A DNA stretch of 64,000 nucleotides from Macrolepiota albuminosa (GCA_027475525.1 JAMWFC010000116.1:2975826-3039825); one strand, 5' to 3'; counted from the first letter of the stretch, positions 23,021 through 35,968 are shown. Made by a program: numbers and translations. Notes: generated by a model not told the origin, from the sequence alone.

Positions 23021-24037
23021 AGAGGTCACAAAGCTCTGGCAGACATCAGTAAACATGGTTTGTTTAGGCACCTGGGGCCATCAAAGATTAAGCGCTAAGA
23101 TTTAGCGATCTTGGAATGAATGCTTATGACATATAAAGAAACGCTGCAAGCAGGGAGGTTAACCTTGGGACGAGTTAACAACGTAATAAAAAGAGATAAG
23201 AAGATGGACTTACCATGCGCTTGGGAGGACTGGAACAAGTAGTAGGGGTACGCTTAATAACGACGGCAAAGTTTCGTGGAGGACCATGGGGAACAGAACG
23301 GGAAGGGCCTACTCTAGGCTCAGTGGCAGGAACGGCGATCTGCTTGATGGCCAAATGAGGGGGGCCAGGACGGATAGGTGAAGCGGTGCCACAAAAAGGA
23401 CTGCCAAGCGCGAGCAGGGCAGAAGATGAAGGGGCGCTGAGAAGAGCGGCGAGGGTCAGCAAAGTTTGGGCTGACTAAGGAAAAGTTAAAATCACTGGCA
23501 TGGGATACAACAGGGAACCCACCTCGCTAACTTCGGTACTGGCAAGCAATGCATCAATCTTGTTGGATAAGGAAGGAGCCTATGTAGGCACCAAACTTTA
23601 GCGCCACGAAAATCAAAATCAAAATCTAACTTATGAATGATCTCGCAAAAGGACGCAACCAGTTGGCACCTTCATACTCCCAGTACCAAGCCATGCACTA
23701 TTCACGAACTTTGGCTTTGCATGCCCAGGAGCTGTCAGGGCCATGCACCATCAACCATTGCTGATAAAGCCGCATTATGGCAGGAACGTTTTGTGGCGCA
23801 TTGGCGGCGCTGGTAGCTTTAGTGCAGTCAAATAGATAGAAAGCTTTGGCAAGAAAGTTAGGGAGGGCAGAAGGAGCAAAACCAGACATTCTGAAAAAGG
23901 TGGGAGGAAAAACACCAGTGGAAGGCGACATTTAGAAACAAGCTTATAAGGTGCCGGCAGCATTATATGGACTGTAGCGCAGTCAAATCAATGACAGTGT
24001 TTGACTGAGGACAGTCAATTTTTCAGTTGGGGGGAGA
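23021..24037 (-). pseudogene. Fragment of the A/B-family antisense gene 1 (element D)
   Basis: Minus-strand pieces match the start of the antisense gene at 55702-59256. They include ALPNFLAKAFYLFDCTKATS and NVPAIMRLYQQWLMVHGPDS (about 23700-23890), a short exon encoding NKIDALLASTEVSE, and PPRNFAVVIKRTPTTCSSPP (about 23200-23460). Copy D has the uninterrupted intron sequence ttagcgccacgaaaatc near 23600 where copy B carries a solo LTR. The polypurine tract gttggggggaga directly precedes the LTR at 24038. The left edge at 23020/23021 is an abrupt junction with Tnp2 copy 2. Confidence 0.7.
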
Positions 24038-25082
24038 TGATAGGCTTCTACTCAGACTGAGCGCATCAAGAGACACACTACAGGTCTATGGACACAGGCC
24101 ATACTTGAGACTCTAGCGATCTTCTTGGACACAGGAAACCACGGACCTTAGCGCTCAATTATAGGTGCTGGATATCAGCCTGAACTACCACGACTAAGCC
24201 TTCAGCATATACCATTTATTGACCTTGGAGGATTAAGAGACCAAGGACTCAGGATGCTAGTACAACGGCGGGGACACGACTTTGACCAAACCCCAATCAG
24301 TTCCATAAAGGGGTTAGCATTAGGTGCTGCCATTGGACGAGGCACTTTAATCAGAAGTTTAAAGAATCAGCAGCAACAGAACAGGATATACTCTAGCCCA
24401 ACATTCTATTCATCAAAAATTGATACTAGACTTAGCGCCAGCAGCAGAACTCATGGCGTCTGTCAAGGATTTTTTGACCATACTCTGCCAAGGCCTGGCC
24501 AATCGGAATTATACTAAAAAGTGAGCAGACTCCTACAAAGTTTAAGTCAGTTTAGAGTCACCGTGGCCAATGGGCTATAACGCTGTTGGTTGCCATTGAC
24601 AGGTCGCTGTTAGCTACAACCATGAGGAGAGGCACTAATTGGTAGCGCCGCTAATGGACTCATTTTTAAAAATATAGTAGCGCATAGTATAAAGGATAGC
24701 TACTCTGGATGTACATAAGAACGAATTGTAACCTCTTGAGCACCCAAGTTACCCTTAGCATTCAAATCGCGCTAGCTTGCTCGAACTTTGTCACTAAGTT
24801 GGGCACTAGCCTCATTTATCTCATCCTCGTTGTTTACGGTGCCACCTACGGGCACACTACGCTGCACTACTTGTCTTTTCCTCTATATTTTTATGTAAAC
24901 TACGATGCTTACTGTTTGCCAGGTAGCATGCAAGGAGCTATCATCTAGCGCATCATTTTATCATCTTTGCTCAAGCACACCGGAACTCTGTCAGGACTCC
25001 TTATAACTACACACGCCAAGTGCTGGAGACAGCGTTTTACTGCGTATACATCCAGCGCACCCAACTACAGTTAGCATCATCA
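24038..25082 (+). mobile_element. LTR of the A/B family (3' LTR of truncated element D)
   Basis: About 1,045 bp, from TGATAGGCTTCTACTCAG to AGTTAGCATCATCA. It is preceded by a polypurine tract, so it is the 3' LTR of an element whose upstream part is lost. It lies directly against gag sequence of relic E, suggesting D integrated into E and was later truncated. Confidence 0.8.
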
Positions 25083-26558
25083 ACGCTGGTCTCTCTAATA
25101 GATATCATGCTCTTGCTCAGCGCAACTTTGCTGCTTCTGAGAAATGTCCTAATGGCAGTTATTGCCCTACTGCACCAATCTTTGACATAGAGAAGTCCAA
25201 TCATGTCTTTAGTCACATCATGAAAACTCCAGTCATGCTCTCTGTTGAAGAACTCTGCAGTATCACTTCCGATATTAAGAACCAGGTTAAAACAGCAGTT
25301 ACACCTTAATGACCCTTGGCGACCACCATTACTGAGATCAACGAGTTGGACAATGCACTTCCTAGCTTCTCTGTGACCACCAACCCTCCTGTTACTCTTA
25401 GTGCCAACACTTTTGCTGCTGACCCAGTTGCTAACGCTACCTCAATCGATCTAGTAGAAATATATATGCAGTTGCTAAAGCATGGAGAAGAAAGATCCTG
25501 CTATCCTTACTGTTGCTCAGGACTCCCATGCCATTAGGTCTATCATGCTTACTATTGACAACAAAAGTGACGTTGAGGCCATTGTGAACAGTGGTTTCCA
25601 GATCATTTCTATGGCTGCAGAAGTCGCTAATGAGCTAGGATTGATTTATGACCCTACTATTGTCCTGAACATGCAGAATGCTAACAGCACTGTCGACAGA
25701 TCTCTCAGTCTCACCAAGAACGTACCATGCACTATTGGTGACATTACATTCTACCTACAGATCCACATCCTATGCTCACCCACCTACAACCTCCTACTCA
25801 GTAGACCTTTTGATGTCCTAGTATGCTCAGTAGTCAAGACCCTTACCAATGAAGAAACAACTTTGACCATTAGTGACCCCAATTTCGGCATCCGATACAT
25901 GGTACCAACATTTCCTAGAGGGCAATGGAAAGATACATGCAGCAAGCCACCAGAATTCACTGAACATCATGCCAGTGAGCAACCTCACTGGTGTTTTTAC
26001 AGACTGTTGAGGAGGTGATTGGCAATGATCATGGAAATGTAGCGCTCACGCTAGAATATGACTATGTCAGAGGTCTTGTACATATTTTGAAAATGGCCTT
26101 TCTTGATACAGAAATACTTTCTACTACACCTAATCTCGCTACTGAAAATCCACAGAAAACCATACAAACTATTACTGACTCCTCTTTTGCCTACTTGTAC
26201 CTTACCGCTTCAGACTTTTTTCAGAAAATTGCTACAAAAGACACATATCTTACTACTCTTCTTGGAGCCTCTGCTTGCCGTTCTTGGACTTTCTGCACCC
26301 CACTCTATATTTACTGATCTTAATCTCCTTTTTGCCTCTGTTTATAGTAACGCTAACATTCCCAAGAGAAAAAGCATTCAGGTGAAGAAGAAATACAAGC
26401 CCATTGCGCTGAAAACCAAGCCCATAGCTGCTCATTCCTCTGAAGCTTTCCAAATTAAATGCCATATCCTTGGCAATCCCCTTGCCAACATCCCAACTCT
26501 CACGCTGCTGATGATGCCCAAAAGTAGATCAGTAGCAGATATGGTTTACGGCTACTGA
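25083..26558 (+). pseudogene. Gag-protease-pol relic of the A/B family (element E)
   Basis: Matches the 3' end of Gag (CPTAPIFDIEKSNHVF; SVEELCSITSDIKNQVKTAV), the protease (IMLTIDNKSDVEAIVNSGFQ) and the start of pol (PKRKSIQVKKKYKPIALKTK) of elements A and B. The protease catalytic Asp-Ser-Gly is NSG here, so the site is lost. Frames are broken at about 25310 and 26290, and similarity ends near 26515. No LTR of its own is seen. It is the most diverged copy of the family in the window. Confidence 0.78.
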
Positions 26559-26663
26559 CCTGTGTAACAATGCGTTGGGCATGCTAAGATTGAAGAAGTC
26601 ACAAGCAGTTCTCAGAGAACAAGTCACAAAAAGAGTTAAATGGCAAAATTCAGTGAAAGTCGG
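26559..26663. other. Unassigned spacer before element A
   Basis: Short sequence with an open reading containing NNALGMLRLKKSQAVLREQ, which I cannot assign. It ends in tcgg, the left flank of element A. Confidence 0.4.
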
Positions 26664-27706
26664 TGATAGGCTTTTACTCAGACTGAGCGCATCAAGGGAC
26701 ATTATAGGCTGACCAACACTTGACACACTAGAGACTCTAGCGACCAGCCTTGGATACAGAGCAGCCCTAGCGCGGGCGCTCTATGGCAAGACTTATCCAT
26801 TCATCTCAATCACCAGTATCAGCCCCTCAGCGCACTCCACTCAGTTACTTTGAAGACCAAGAAGGCTCAGAACTCATAGCGCTAGCACAACAGCGGGAGG
26901 TGACTCTGACCAAACCCCGATCAATACCGAAAGGAGTTAGCAATTGGCACTGTCAATCACCAAGGCACTTCAATCAGAAGTCTAAAGGAATCAATGACGA
27001 CGAGACAGGATACACGCAGACCCGACATTTAAATCTATTAAAAGATGGTACAATGTTTAGCGCCGGAATTAGCGCTCACGGCGTCTGTCGAGGATTCCCC
27101 AACCATACCCTGGGATGGCATGGACAATTAAATTACATCAAAAAGTGAGCAAACTCGTACCATTTCTAAGTAGTTTTAGAGTCGCCGTTGGTCGCCGTCA
27201 TCCATGTGCTGCAGGTCGCCGTTGACAGGTGGCCGTTAGCTACAGTCACGAAGAGAGGCGCTAATTGGTAGCGCCGTCAATGGACTTATTTTGGAAATAC
27301 CGTAGTGCATAGTATAAAAACTAGCTACTTGCCATGTATATACCAACAAATCGTAACCTCTTGAGCACCCAGTTACACTTAGCATTCAAATCACGCTAGC
27401 ATTGCCTGACTTTGTCACCAAGTTTGGCGCTAGCTTTGTCTATCTTGTCTTCATCGTTTACGGTGCCACCTACGGGCACGCTACGCTGTGCTATTCGTTT
27501 TATTCTCTATAACTTCTCCTAAACTACGACGCTTACCACTTGCTAGGTAGCACCTGAGGCGCTATCATCTAGCACATTGCCCTATCACCTCTGCTCGAGC
27601 ACACCGGGACCCTGCCGGGACTCCTCACAAACCCGTACGCCAGGCGCTGGAGACGGCGTTGTACTGCGTATACGTCCAGCGCACCCAACTACAGTTGGCG
27701 TCATCA
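26664..27706 (+). repeat. 5' LTR of element A
   Basis: 1,043 bp, TGATAGGCTTTTACTCAG to GTTGGCGTCATCA. Same length as the inverted solo LTR at 52238-53280. A TATA-like tagtataaaa stands near 27310, about 400 bp before the LTR end. Confidence 0.88.
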
Positions 27707-27709
27707 TTT

Positions 27710-27727
27710 TGGAGCCCACCGCGAGGG
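27710..27727 (+). promoter_or_regulatory. Primer binding site of element A
   Basis: TGGAGCCCACCGCGAGGG starts three bases after the LTR. It begins with TGG, the complement of tRNA 3' CCA, as expected for tRNA-primed reverse transcription. The tRNA is not identified. Confidence 0.6.
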
Positions 27728-28097
27728 GTTCTATTAAGGCAGAATTCCGCCAGAAACTTGAGCCCAGTGACAGCGCCGCCTCCTATTGGAGAGCGCATTT
27801 GGACAAACATTGACTGAATCACCACACTTACCAGGCGCACTACCGAGGCAAACTTTAGACCAGGAACTTGAAGCCGCTCCAGATAGCTTGGCTGAAAGCT
27901 TCTTTCCGTTTTTCCGACCGTTCAAATACTTAGCAGGTGAAAACCATACACCACTTACTCCTTTGGAAGAGCTGTCTAGGTCATTATCGCCAGAATCTAG
28001 CAATTCAGAACTACCCGAGCCAGTACCGACTACGACCATGCCCAGCGAAACTACTACTAACACCACTATTCCTACCACGACATCGACGCCAGCTAAT

Positions 28098-29625
28098 ATG
28101 GAGCAGGCAAACACACCACGCATGCTGCCAAGAAACCACTTCTCTTCACTAAAATGGGACGAGACGAAGCCTCGTGAGCTAACACAGTATTTCTGAGAAT
28201 TGGAATATTTATTATGCGACTGCTGAGTTACTGACAACACACAAATGAAAGAATACACCACCAGATACGTTTCATACGATACCACAGAATCCTGGACAGG
28301 ACTGGACGAGTTTCAAGGATTAACACAAGATGCGGTGCCAAGACCGTTTACCTACAAGAAATGGAAAAAGGCAATCATTAAACTGTACCCTGGCGCTGAA
28401 GAATCCACGCGCTATACAGTCCTTGAAATCCAGAAACTGGTACAGGATACCTTTGCAACGGGCATTTATACGTTAGGCATGCTATCTACTTATTATCGAG
28501 ATTTCCAGCGAATTGCACAATGGCTAGTACAGAACGGCAAACTCTACAGGAATGAGGAATGGCGCCTGTTCCAACAAGGGATTCCGACATCGTTATGGAC
28601 TCAAATAGCACGTTGCTTAGAAATTCTTAAGTCTGACCACCATCCTGAGGAACCCTACGATATAGAAGACGTCTTTGAAGCAGGTAAATGGATACTGAAA
28701 GGCATGGATACTGGCATCCCCTTCCAGCGACCCTCTAGTACTGATAACGGAGGAAAGGCGCTGCCCATTGTGGTGCCAGCGCCTAGCGCGACTAACAACC
28801 AGGGAGGCTTTGTTAAGAAGGAGGATCTAGAAAACGCAGTCAACATGGCCATCGCAAACGTTATGAGCAAATTGGAAACGTTAATCTCGACTAGCCTTAA
28901 CGTGCCACGAGGTAATATGCAACCTGGGCTTTGTCACTTCTGTGGTGAGGCGGGACATATGATGACTCGAGGGCGCTGCACTATCCTTGAACAGTATTTA
29001 CGCCAAGAAAAAGCATGTCGGGGTGCCGATGGTAAAATAATCCTACCCTTGGATGCTAACATCCCTCTATATTCCGAGCACCGGACTTTCCAGGGAAGAA
29101 TTGATGAATGGCACCGACGAAACCCTGGGAACTTAGCGACGGGCAACCTCAATAGTATGGCCGCGATGGAGGCAGAGGCAACTCCACAACAGGCGCTAAT
29201 CCATGAAGTACTCCAGCTTAACGCTGTTAGTGAGCGACCGATGTTGTCACAAGAGGAGAGGATTGAGACATTGGAAAGGGAGCTAAAGTCGCTAAAGAAT
29301 CAGGTTTTCAACAGGGTCGAGATTAAAAAGAGCAAGCAACCATTGAAAGACTATAGACCCTCAGGCGCTACGTCAGATCCAGCGCTAGCGAAGCCCTCGA
29401 ATTCCAGCATCAACGACGACACATCCGATATGGCCAAAGCATCAGCTAGCACGGAACCGCCACTACACCCATATTCAGAACTTGCTGGTAACTACGCTCC
29501 GCCTGTCAATCAAAACTTTGGGGTGCCAAACAAGCCAGCAGGAGGCTACCGACCAACGGCACCAATCTACGACATAGAAAAATCCAAGCAAGTATTCGAT
29601 CACATTATGAAAAGTCAAGTCACAA
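28098..29625 (+). pseudogene. Gag of element A, damaged and cut by a solo LTR
   Basis: Capsid-like Gag with a zinc knuckle CHFCGEAGHMMTRGRC (C-x2-C-x4-H-x6-C; spacing longer than the usual x4) at about 28930. A possible ATG is 28098 (MEQANTPRM). The same frame is open upstream to 27786 and conserved with B, but has no ATG there. Two stops (about 28194 and 28224) replace Lys/Arg codons of B. From 28245 one frame is open to the LTR insertion. Near the end it reads RPTAPIYDIEKSKQVFDHIM. Confidence 0.8.
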
Positions 29626-30558
29626 TGATAGGACTCCATACAGGATCAGCGCATCAACGGCAGGCTATGGCAACACAGCACAGGTCCAGGATACCTTAGC
29701 GCGTGCTAACTAACCAATTTTGGCAATATTTGACGGCCGTGCACGGCAAGAAGCAGATCCGATCAATGATAGCGCCGACAGCAGACAGAATGACAACTGA
29801 CAGATGGCATCAGTCGCTGACGACAGCGCTTAGCAAGAAGCCTGATGATCTATCAAAAACTGACAGACAGCTTGGCATTTGACCTTGTTGGCATCTGACA
29901 CCGCTTAGCGCCTCAATCTGGTGCCTGACATTGCTAAGCATTTTGGACAGACAGAAGGGTGATGGATTGATGGTTTAGCTTCGCGATCTGCTGCCTGGCG
30001 TTGCTAAGGTTCTTAAATGGACGGTAGGAATCTGAAACCGTTGGAGCTACCCCTATGAAATTTTCTAGTTTACCGCACTTTGGCAATGGTTGGTCACTAG
30101 CGATGGTGAACTCATTGTAGTATAAAAGTACTTACCGACTTGTAAATAGAACAATAGACCAGAGTTTCCTGCTCCCCTTACTTCAGTCTCCCTTACACCA
30201 GAGATTTCATTTACAGTTGGCAACATCGAACTTGTCGGCAGTTGCAGACTTCATCGCTAGCCTTCGACCTATTCACGCCTTGCAGCTACAGCAGGCATTT
30301 ACAACGCTTAGACTTCGCTAAGCTTACCGTGCTCTTGCCACTCATGTTGCCGTGTTCACTTACTGCTCTCTTCATAGGTGCTTTACCTTAGCGCGTTACG
30401 CTTGCCGACCCCCTTACCGACTTTTCCTCATTTTCATAGGCGCGTTCTCTGGGACCTGCCTGGGACTCCTCACATTACTTATAGCGCGCCCAACGCAAGC
30501 TATTGGTATGGTAACATTATAGTTATATTTGTTGCTGACCAAACTTTGGGCGTCATCA
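29626..30558 (+). mobile_element. Solo LTR-F inserted in gag of element A
   Basis: 933 bp, TGATAGGACTCC to GGGCGTCATCA. Flanked by acaa (29622-29625) and acga (30559-30562), a 4-bp duplication with one change. Element B is uninterrupted here (gttacgctatcggtagg at about 47690). Confidence 0.85.
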
Positions 30559-31320
30559 ACGATGTCGGTAGGGGAGCTATGCAGTGTGGCGCCAGATGTC
30601 AGGAATCAGATGCGTACAGCAGTTACCCCTCGACGAAACGTAGCTAACAATGTAATGGCAGTGGACAAATGCGACGACGCGCTACCTGGATTCGCGTACA
30701 TAACAGAGACGGTAGCACTGGAAATCAAAGAAGAAGCTGAGCCACCCAAAGAAGCTACGTCAATTGACCCAGTCGAAACCTACCTTAAGTCGCTAAGATC
30801 TAGCGACAATCCTGCTGTCCTCACTGTAGCCCAAGACTCTCACGTGATTCGCTCGATTATGTTGACAGTTGATGGAAAAAGCAAGATAGAGTCTATCGTG
30901 GACAGCGGATCACAGATTATTTCAATGGCTGCCGACGTCGCTAACAAGCTTGGCATCATTTACAACCCAACCATCATTCTTAATATGCAAAGCGCTAACA
31001 GCACTATTGATCAATCCTTGGGAATGGCCCGTAACGTGCCATGTGCTGTTGGCAATCTTACGTTTTACCTTCAAATCCACATTCTTAGATCACCTGCGTA
31101 CGACTTATTATTAGGAAGGCCCTTCGACATCTTAGCACGATCGGTAGTCAAGACGACATCTGAAAACGAAACGACGCTAACTATTAGCGACCCTAATTCA
31201 GGCATCAGGAGAATGGTACCGACGTTTCCCCAGGGGAAATTCCAGAAGCCAGGACCGAGAAAGCAACCTTATGTTAGCGATGACCCTTACAAGTGTTTTC
31301 CAGCGCCATCGAGGAGATGA
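30559..31320 (+). CDS. Gag C-terminus and aspartic protease of element A
   Basis: Continues the Gag-Pro frame after the solo LTR: VGELCSVAPDVRNQMRTAVT, then the retropepsin-like domain with catalytic triad DSG in SIVDSGSQIISMAADVANKL (about 30890), and PAYDLLLGRPFDILARSVVK as the C-terminal flap/ILG-like region. It ends FPAPSRR with TGA at 31318-31320. The protease triad is intact in A, unlike B (DSR) and E (NSG). Pol begins at the overlapping ATG 31317. Confidence 0.75.
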   Translation, partial: TMSVGELCSVAPDVRNQMRTAVTPRRNVANNVMAVDKCDDALPGFAYITETVALEIKEEAEPPKEATSIDPVETYLKSLRSSDNPAVLTVAQDSHVIRSIMLTVDGKSKIESIVDSGSQIISMAADVANKLGIIYNPTIILNMQSANSTIDQSLGMARNVPCAVGNLTFYLQIHILRSPAYDLLLGRPFDILARSVVKTTSENETTLTISDPNSGIRRMVPTFPQGKFQKPGPRKQPYVSDDPYKCFPAPSRR

Positions 31321-34300
31321 GTAATGAGGATCATAGAGATGAAGCGCTTATCTTGGACTATAACCATCGGACTGGGCAAGTAAACTTTATATCACATACC
31401 CCTTTAGCCCATGAAATCTTGAATTCTTCTTCGTCGCTTACTAGCGAAGCGTTATCCTACTTATACCTCACTGTGTCAGATATTACTGAAAACCTTTCAA
31501 CAGACACTTATTTTGTTTCTACTCCCGACTCTAAAGAACCTTTGATATCAGGTTTCACTAGAAACCATGACTCTATTTATAATACGTTTGCTAACAATAG
31601 TACCCCTAAGCGCAAAGGGGTTCAGGTCAAGAAGAAATATAAACCCGTAGCGCTTAAAACAAAACTGGTAGCAAGCGCCGTACCCAAGGAATTTTGCATC
31701 AAAAGAAAAATAATAGGCGACCCTTTGGCTACCCTGCCAAAACTCGACCCAAATCCACCACCCTTCAAACCAACAGGACGATTTACAGAGGAACAAAAGG
31801 CGCTATTTCTTAGCACCCACAATACCGGCTTTCTCTCGACGGAGGAAATGGACGTATTAGTCGACATCATGCAAAAACAGAATGAGGCTTTCGCATGGGA
31901 GGACTCAGAGCACGGTAAACTTAGAACTGACTTCTTTCCACTAGTGGTTATACCAACAATACCACAGGTACCCTGGACTAAGCATAACCGACCCCTACTC
32001 CCAGGCATCGAAGCTAAGGTCTGCCAAATTATTCGCTCCAAGATAGCGGCAGGTGTATACGAGCCTTCTAATTCGGCCTACTGCTTGAGATGGTTTTGCA
32101 TACTAAAGAAAAACGGGAAGCTACGTATAGTTCACAGCCTAGAACCGCTAAACAAAGTCACAATTCATCATTCAGGAGTACTGCCATTTCCCGATCACGT
32201 CGCTGAATCTTTCATGGGAAGAATATGTGGCGCTATTCTGGATTTGTACGTTGGCTATGATGAGCACTTAATCCATCCTTCCTCTCGCAACTTAACGACA
32301 TTTCAAACGCCATTTGGAGCACTAAGACTAGTCACACTTCCTATGGGATGAACAAACTCGGTACCTATCTTTCACGACGATATTACGTTTATCCTACAGC
32401 CTGAAATACCCCACCATGTGCTCAGCTTCATAGACGACGTAGGAGTTAAAGGCCCGAAGGATTGGTGCCTGGTGGATGGCAGGCCCGCAGTACACCCAGA
32501 AAATCCTAATATCCATATGGCGCTATGAGACTTCTTTCAACTGGTTAACCGAGTACTTCAGCGCATGAAATATTGTGGCGGGACGTTTTCAGGGCACAAA
32601 CTCGTTCTTTGTGTGCCGCAGTTTAAAATTTTGGGGCACATTTGCACACCAGAAGGCAGGATTCCAGAGGAGAGCCGATTAGCACTGCTGGAGAAATGGG
32701 GGGTCTGTCATAACCTCTCGGAAGTTCGTGCGTTCTTGGGCACTGTAGAGGTGCTGCGCATGTTCATACACCATTTTTCACATCGCGCAAATACCCTTAA
32801 TCGCCTAACCCATTCAGGGGTCCCCTTCAAATTCGGACCCAATCAAATCAATGTCCAGAAGGACCTAGTAAAGGCGCTACAGGAAGCGAAATCATTGGTG
32901 CCCATCGACTATACTACTGCCGATCCCATTATACTTGCCGTTGACACTTCATATATCGCCGTTGGCTTCTTTTTATGCCAGTGTGATGGCGCGAACTGGA
33001 AAATCAGGTGCTACAATTGCTTTGGATCGATTACCCTTAATGACCAAGAATCACGCTACAGTCAGCCCAAGCTAGAGTTATATGGCTTGTTTCGATCGTT
33101 TCAGGCGCTGTGCATGTACCTCATTGGGGTACAAAATCTGATTGTCGAGGTCGATGCACAATACATCAAAGGAATGCTTCAGAACCTTGATATTCAACCT
33201 TCGGCCAGTATGAACTGCTGGGTAGTAGCGATATTAATGTTTCACTTTGAGTTAGTACACGTCAGAAGTGCGTTTCACGGGCTGGACAGATTATCTAGGC
33301 GACTCAGACAACCAGAGGATGAAGTGCTAGACGATAGCAACAATGACGTATTTGATGACTGGATTGATTGATTGCATGGTTTCATGCATATCATTCAGTT
33401 GCCTATTCTGGTGCTTCGTGAAGACCAGCCAGTTTTAACTTGGCTTCACTCTATTGTTCTGTACCAGCCCCAACCATATCAGGCATCATCGACTTTTTAC
33501 ACGGCCAGTATCTATAACGTCGCTAAGCCGTCTAACAATCTAAAGATAGTCGAGGAACCAAGACCCTTGCGAGAAGACAGTCAGAACCTGCCATATTCAG
33601 CGGTACCTCGAAGCGCCAAAGCTAAGTCAGAAGATCAGCGAGTGGACCAGGTTAGGAAGTGGCTACAGGATTTGCGACGACCATCAGACCTTACGGATAC
33701 GGAATACGCCACCTTCATTTGATATGCGACGACTTTCTTTATAGTGGAAGACCGACTTTGGCGACGAAATAGAGATGGCGCCCATAAGCTAGTAATTAAA
33801 CCAGATAATCGAGTTAGGATTCTACACGCTATGCATGATGACTTGGGACACCGAGGACTCTACGCGACAAGGACAAACCTTTTGGAGCGCTTTTGGTGGC
33901 CGCAAGTTAGCGCCGATATTGCGTGGTATATTCGCACTTGTCATCTCTGTCAAATCCAGCAGACACGTCAGGTTGGCCGCAAGTTAGCGCCGATATTGCG
34001 TGGTATATTCGCACTTGTCATCTCTGTCAAATCCAGCAGACATGTCAGGTCCTGATTCCCCCAACAGTAGCGACTCCAGCGCCGTTATTCGGAAAAATAT
34101 ATATCGACACCATGCACATGCCCAAGTCAGGGCGCTACAAGTATATCATTCAAGGAAGGTGTTCCTTGGTACATTGGCCGGAGTTTCGTATGCTCCAGCG
34201 AGAAAATACAGACGCTATAGCTAAGTGGCTCTTTGAGGACGTTATCTGCCGATGGGGAGCCCTTCACGAGATCATCACAGACAACGGAGCGCCAATAGTC

Positions 34301-35075
34301 AAGGCGCTCACTTATCTTGCCAAGAAATACAACATACAACACATCCGAGTCTCAGGATACAATAAACGCGCCAATGGAATCGTAGAAGGGCCTCATTTTG
34401 ATGTTTGACAGGCGCTATTCAAGGCGGTCGATGGTGACGAAAGTTGCTGGAGCGAGGCGACTTATTTGGTCTTCTGGTCGGAGCGGGTTACCGTACGAAA
34501 GAGGATGGGCTGCTCTCCCTACTATGCGGCGACTGGCACCCACCCCTTGCTACCTGCGGACGTGGTGGAAGCGACGTACTTACAACCCCCACCGAACTCA
34601 ATACTATCCTCTACCAACATGATCGCTAGACGCGCTATAGACTTACAACAATGCATGGAGGATCTCAAGTGCTTACACGAGGTAGTATTCCAGGCTAGAC
34701 GACAAGCTGCACTATGGTTTGAAAGCGAGCATAGCGCCATGATTTGAGACTACAACTTCACCTCTGGCGCCCTCGTACTAATGCGCAACTCAAAGATCAA
34801 AGTTACCCATAACAAAAAGATGCGACCTCGGTATCTGGGACCCCTAATAGTGGTTTCCTGCAATAGGGGAGGCGCCTATGTACTCTGCGAGTTGGACGGC
34901 TCAGTTTTACATCAACCGGTAGTGGTGTTTTGGCTTATTCCCTACCTAGCCACGTGAACACATTTCATTACCTTTGTCGGCGCTGGACATTGACACGGCT
35001 AAACTACGAGAACTTGAAGAAACTGAGCTAGTGGATGATGACGAGACCACTCCTGATGACGACGCCGAGCAGTAA
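31317..35075 (+). pseudogene. Pol (reverse transcriptase, RNase H, integrase) of element A, with stops
   Basis: Starts at ATG 31317 inside the Gag-Pro stop (ATGA). The RT has RWFCILKKNGKLRIVHSLEP, TLPMG then TNSVPIFHDD, and active site SFIDDVGVKG. RNase H begins PIILAVDTSYIAVGFFLCQC; the integrase zinc region has HDDLGHRGLY and TCHLCQIQQT. The DDE core has YIDTMHM, ITDNGAP and GIVEGPHF. Stops at about 32350, 32527, 33369, 33720, 34407 and 34746 correspond to Trp TGG or Arg CGA codons of B changed to TGA. It ends LRELEETELVDDDETTPDDD with TAA at 35073. Not functional. Confidence 0.85.
33897..34050. repeat. 77-bp-period tandem duplication (integrase of A)
   Basis: tggccgcaagttagcgccg at 33897 recurs at 33974, with one C/T difference. 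It breaks the integrase zinc-finger frame after CHLCQIQQT. Element B has a duplication of the same size in almost the same place (51174). Confidence 0.9.
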
Positions 35076-35229
35076 ACAGGGACAAGAGGATAGGCGCTAA
35101 CCGCTAGCGCCTCTAGTGAAGTGTGGCCACGCACTTAAGGGACCAAAAAGCCATAATTCGATGTCATTGAGAAGGACTAACAATGCTACAAATACACTAC
35201 AAGTACATCCAAAACAGGCCTACGATTCC

Positions 35230-35968
35230 CTACAAGGCTGGCTGGAAGAATTGACCCTGCCGCCTAGACAGGGGCACACAAGGTAGTTCTTGAGGACGGG
35301 GAGGCACAGGTGGAGCGCGTGGTGGAGACTCAGGAGGAAAAGTCTGGAAAGATGGAGGGGCCATAGAAGAATCAGGAGAGGACGGATCTGGCCCAAGGTC
35401 GGGCACTAGGGGCAAAAAAGGGATAATAGTGCGTGCCAGCGTGGCCCTTCAAACCTCGGCAGTGATAAGGGCGGGTAAGGAAAGCCAAGTGAGCTCCTTC
35501 AGAGCAAAAAGGATCAATGGACACGTGGAGGGAGAAAAGGTTGAAAGGACTAATCAGTTTACCGCTCTCCTCTAGGAGTCGCTTCAAACAGGAGGAAGAA
35601 GGAGAGATGGAAGACTAGCGGACTAAGTAATAACCCTCGACAATACGCGAAAGAGGAGGTGCTTTATTTAGCGACAATCAGAAAAGAAGGAAGCAGAAAT
35701 GGCAATAGCGCACCTGAAAAAGATGACTGAAGAACTTCTCCATACCAAATTGCATCAGAGGTTTGCTGTCTGACCAGATCTCACAGGCCACGTGCAGCAA
35801 TTGGCAGCAACGACCTAATTCGAGGACACCGTTGTCCAGCTCTGGCACGCCGCCAGCAGAGTAGTGGTGAAGAAAAGAGGTAACACACTCCAGGAAAGTA
35901 GGGGGATCCATCATTACATGGGCTCGATCACAGTTGGGAGTCCACACCAGGCTGGTCGGGCTGGCCAT
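35230..35968 (-). pseudogene. Antisense ORF 2 of element A (fragmentary)
   Basis: Minus-strand ORF after the pol stop, starting MASPTSLVWTPNCDRAHVMM at 35968 and containing DPPTFLECVTSFLHHYSAGG and LGRCCQLLHVACEIWSDSKP. It matches the copy in B (53546-55175). After an intron-like donor (caggtgcgctattgcc) coding is lost; a Pro-rich piece at 35230-35415 resembles the Pro-rich end in B. Function unknown. Confidence 0.5.

Noticed and set aside
24254..24517. ORFs within the LTRs (for example 24254-24517, 53218-53406 upstream part)
   Set aside because: Not conserved as frames among the LTR copies; they fall in non-coding LTR sequence.
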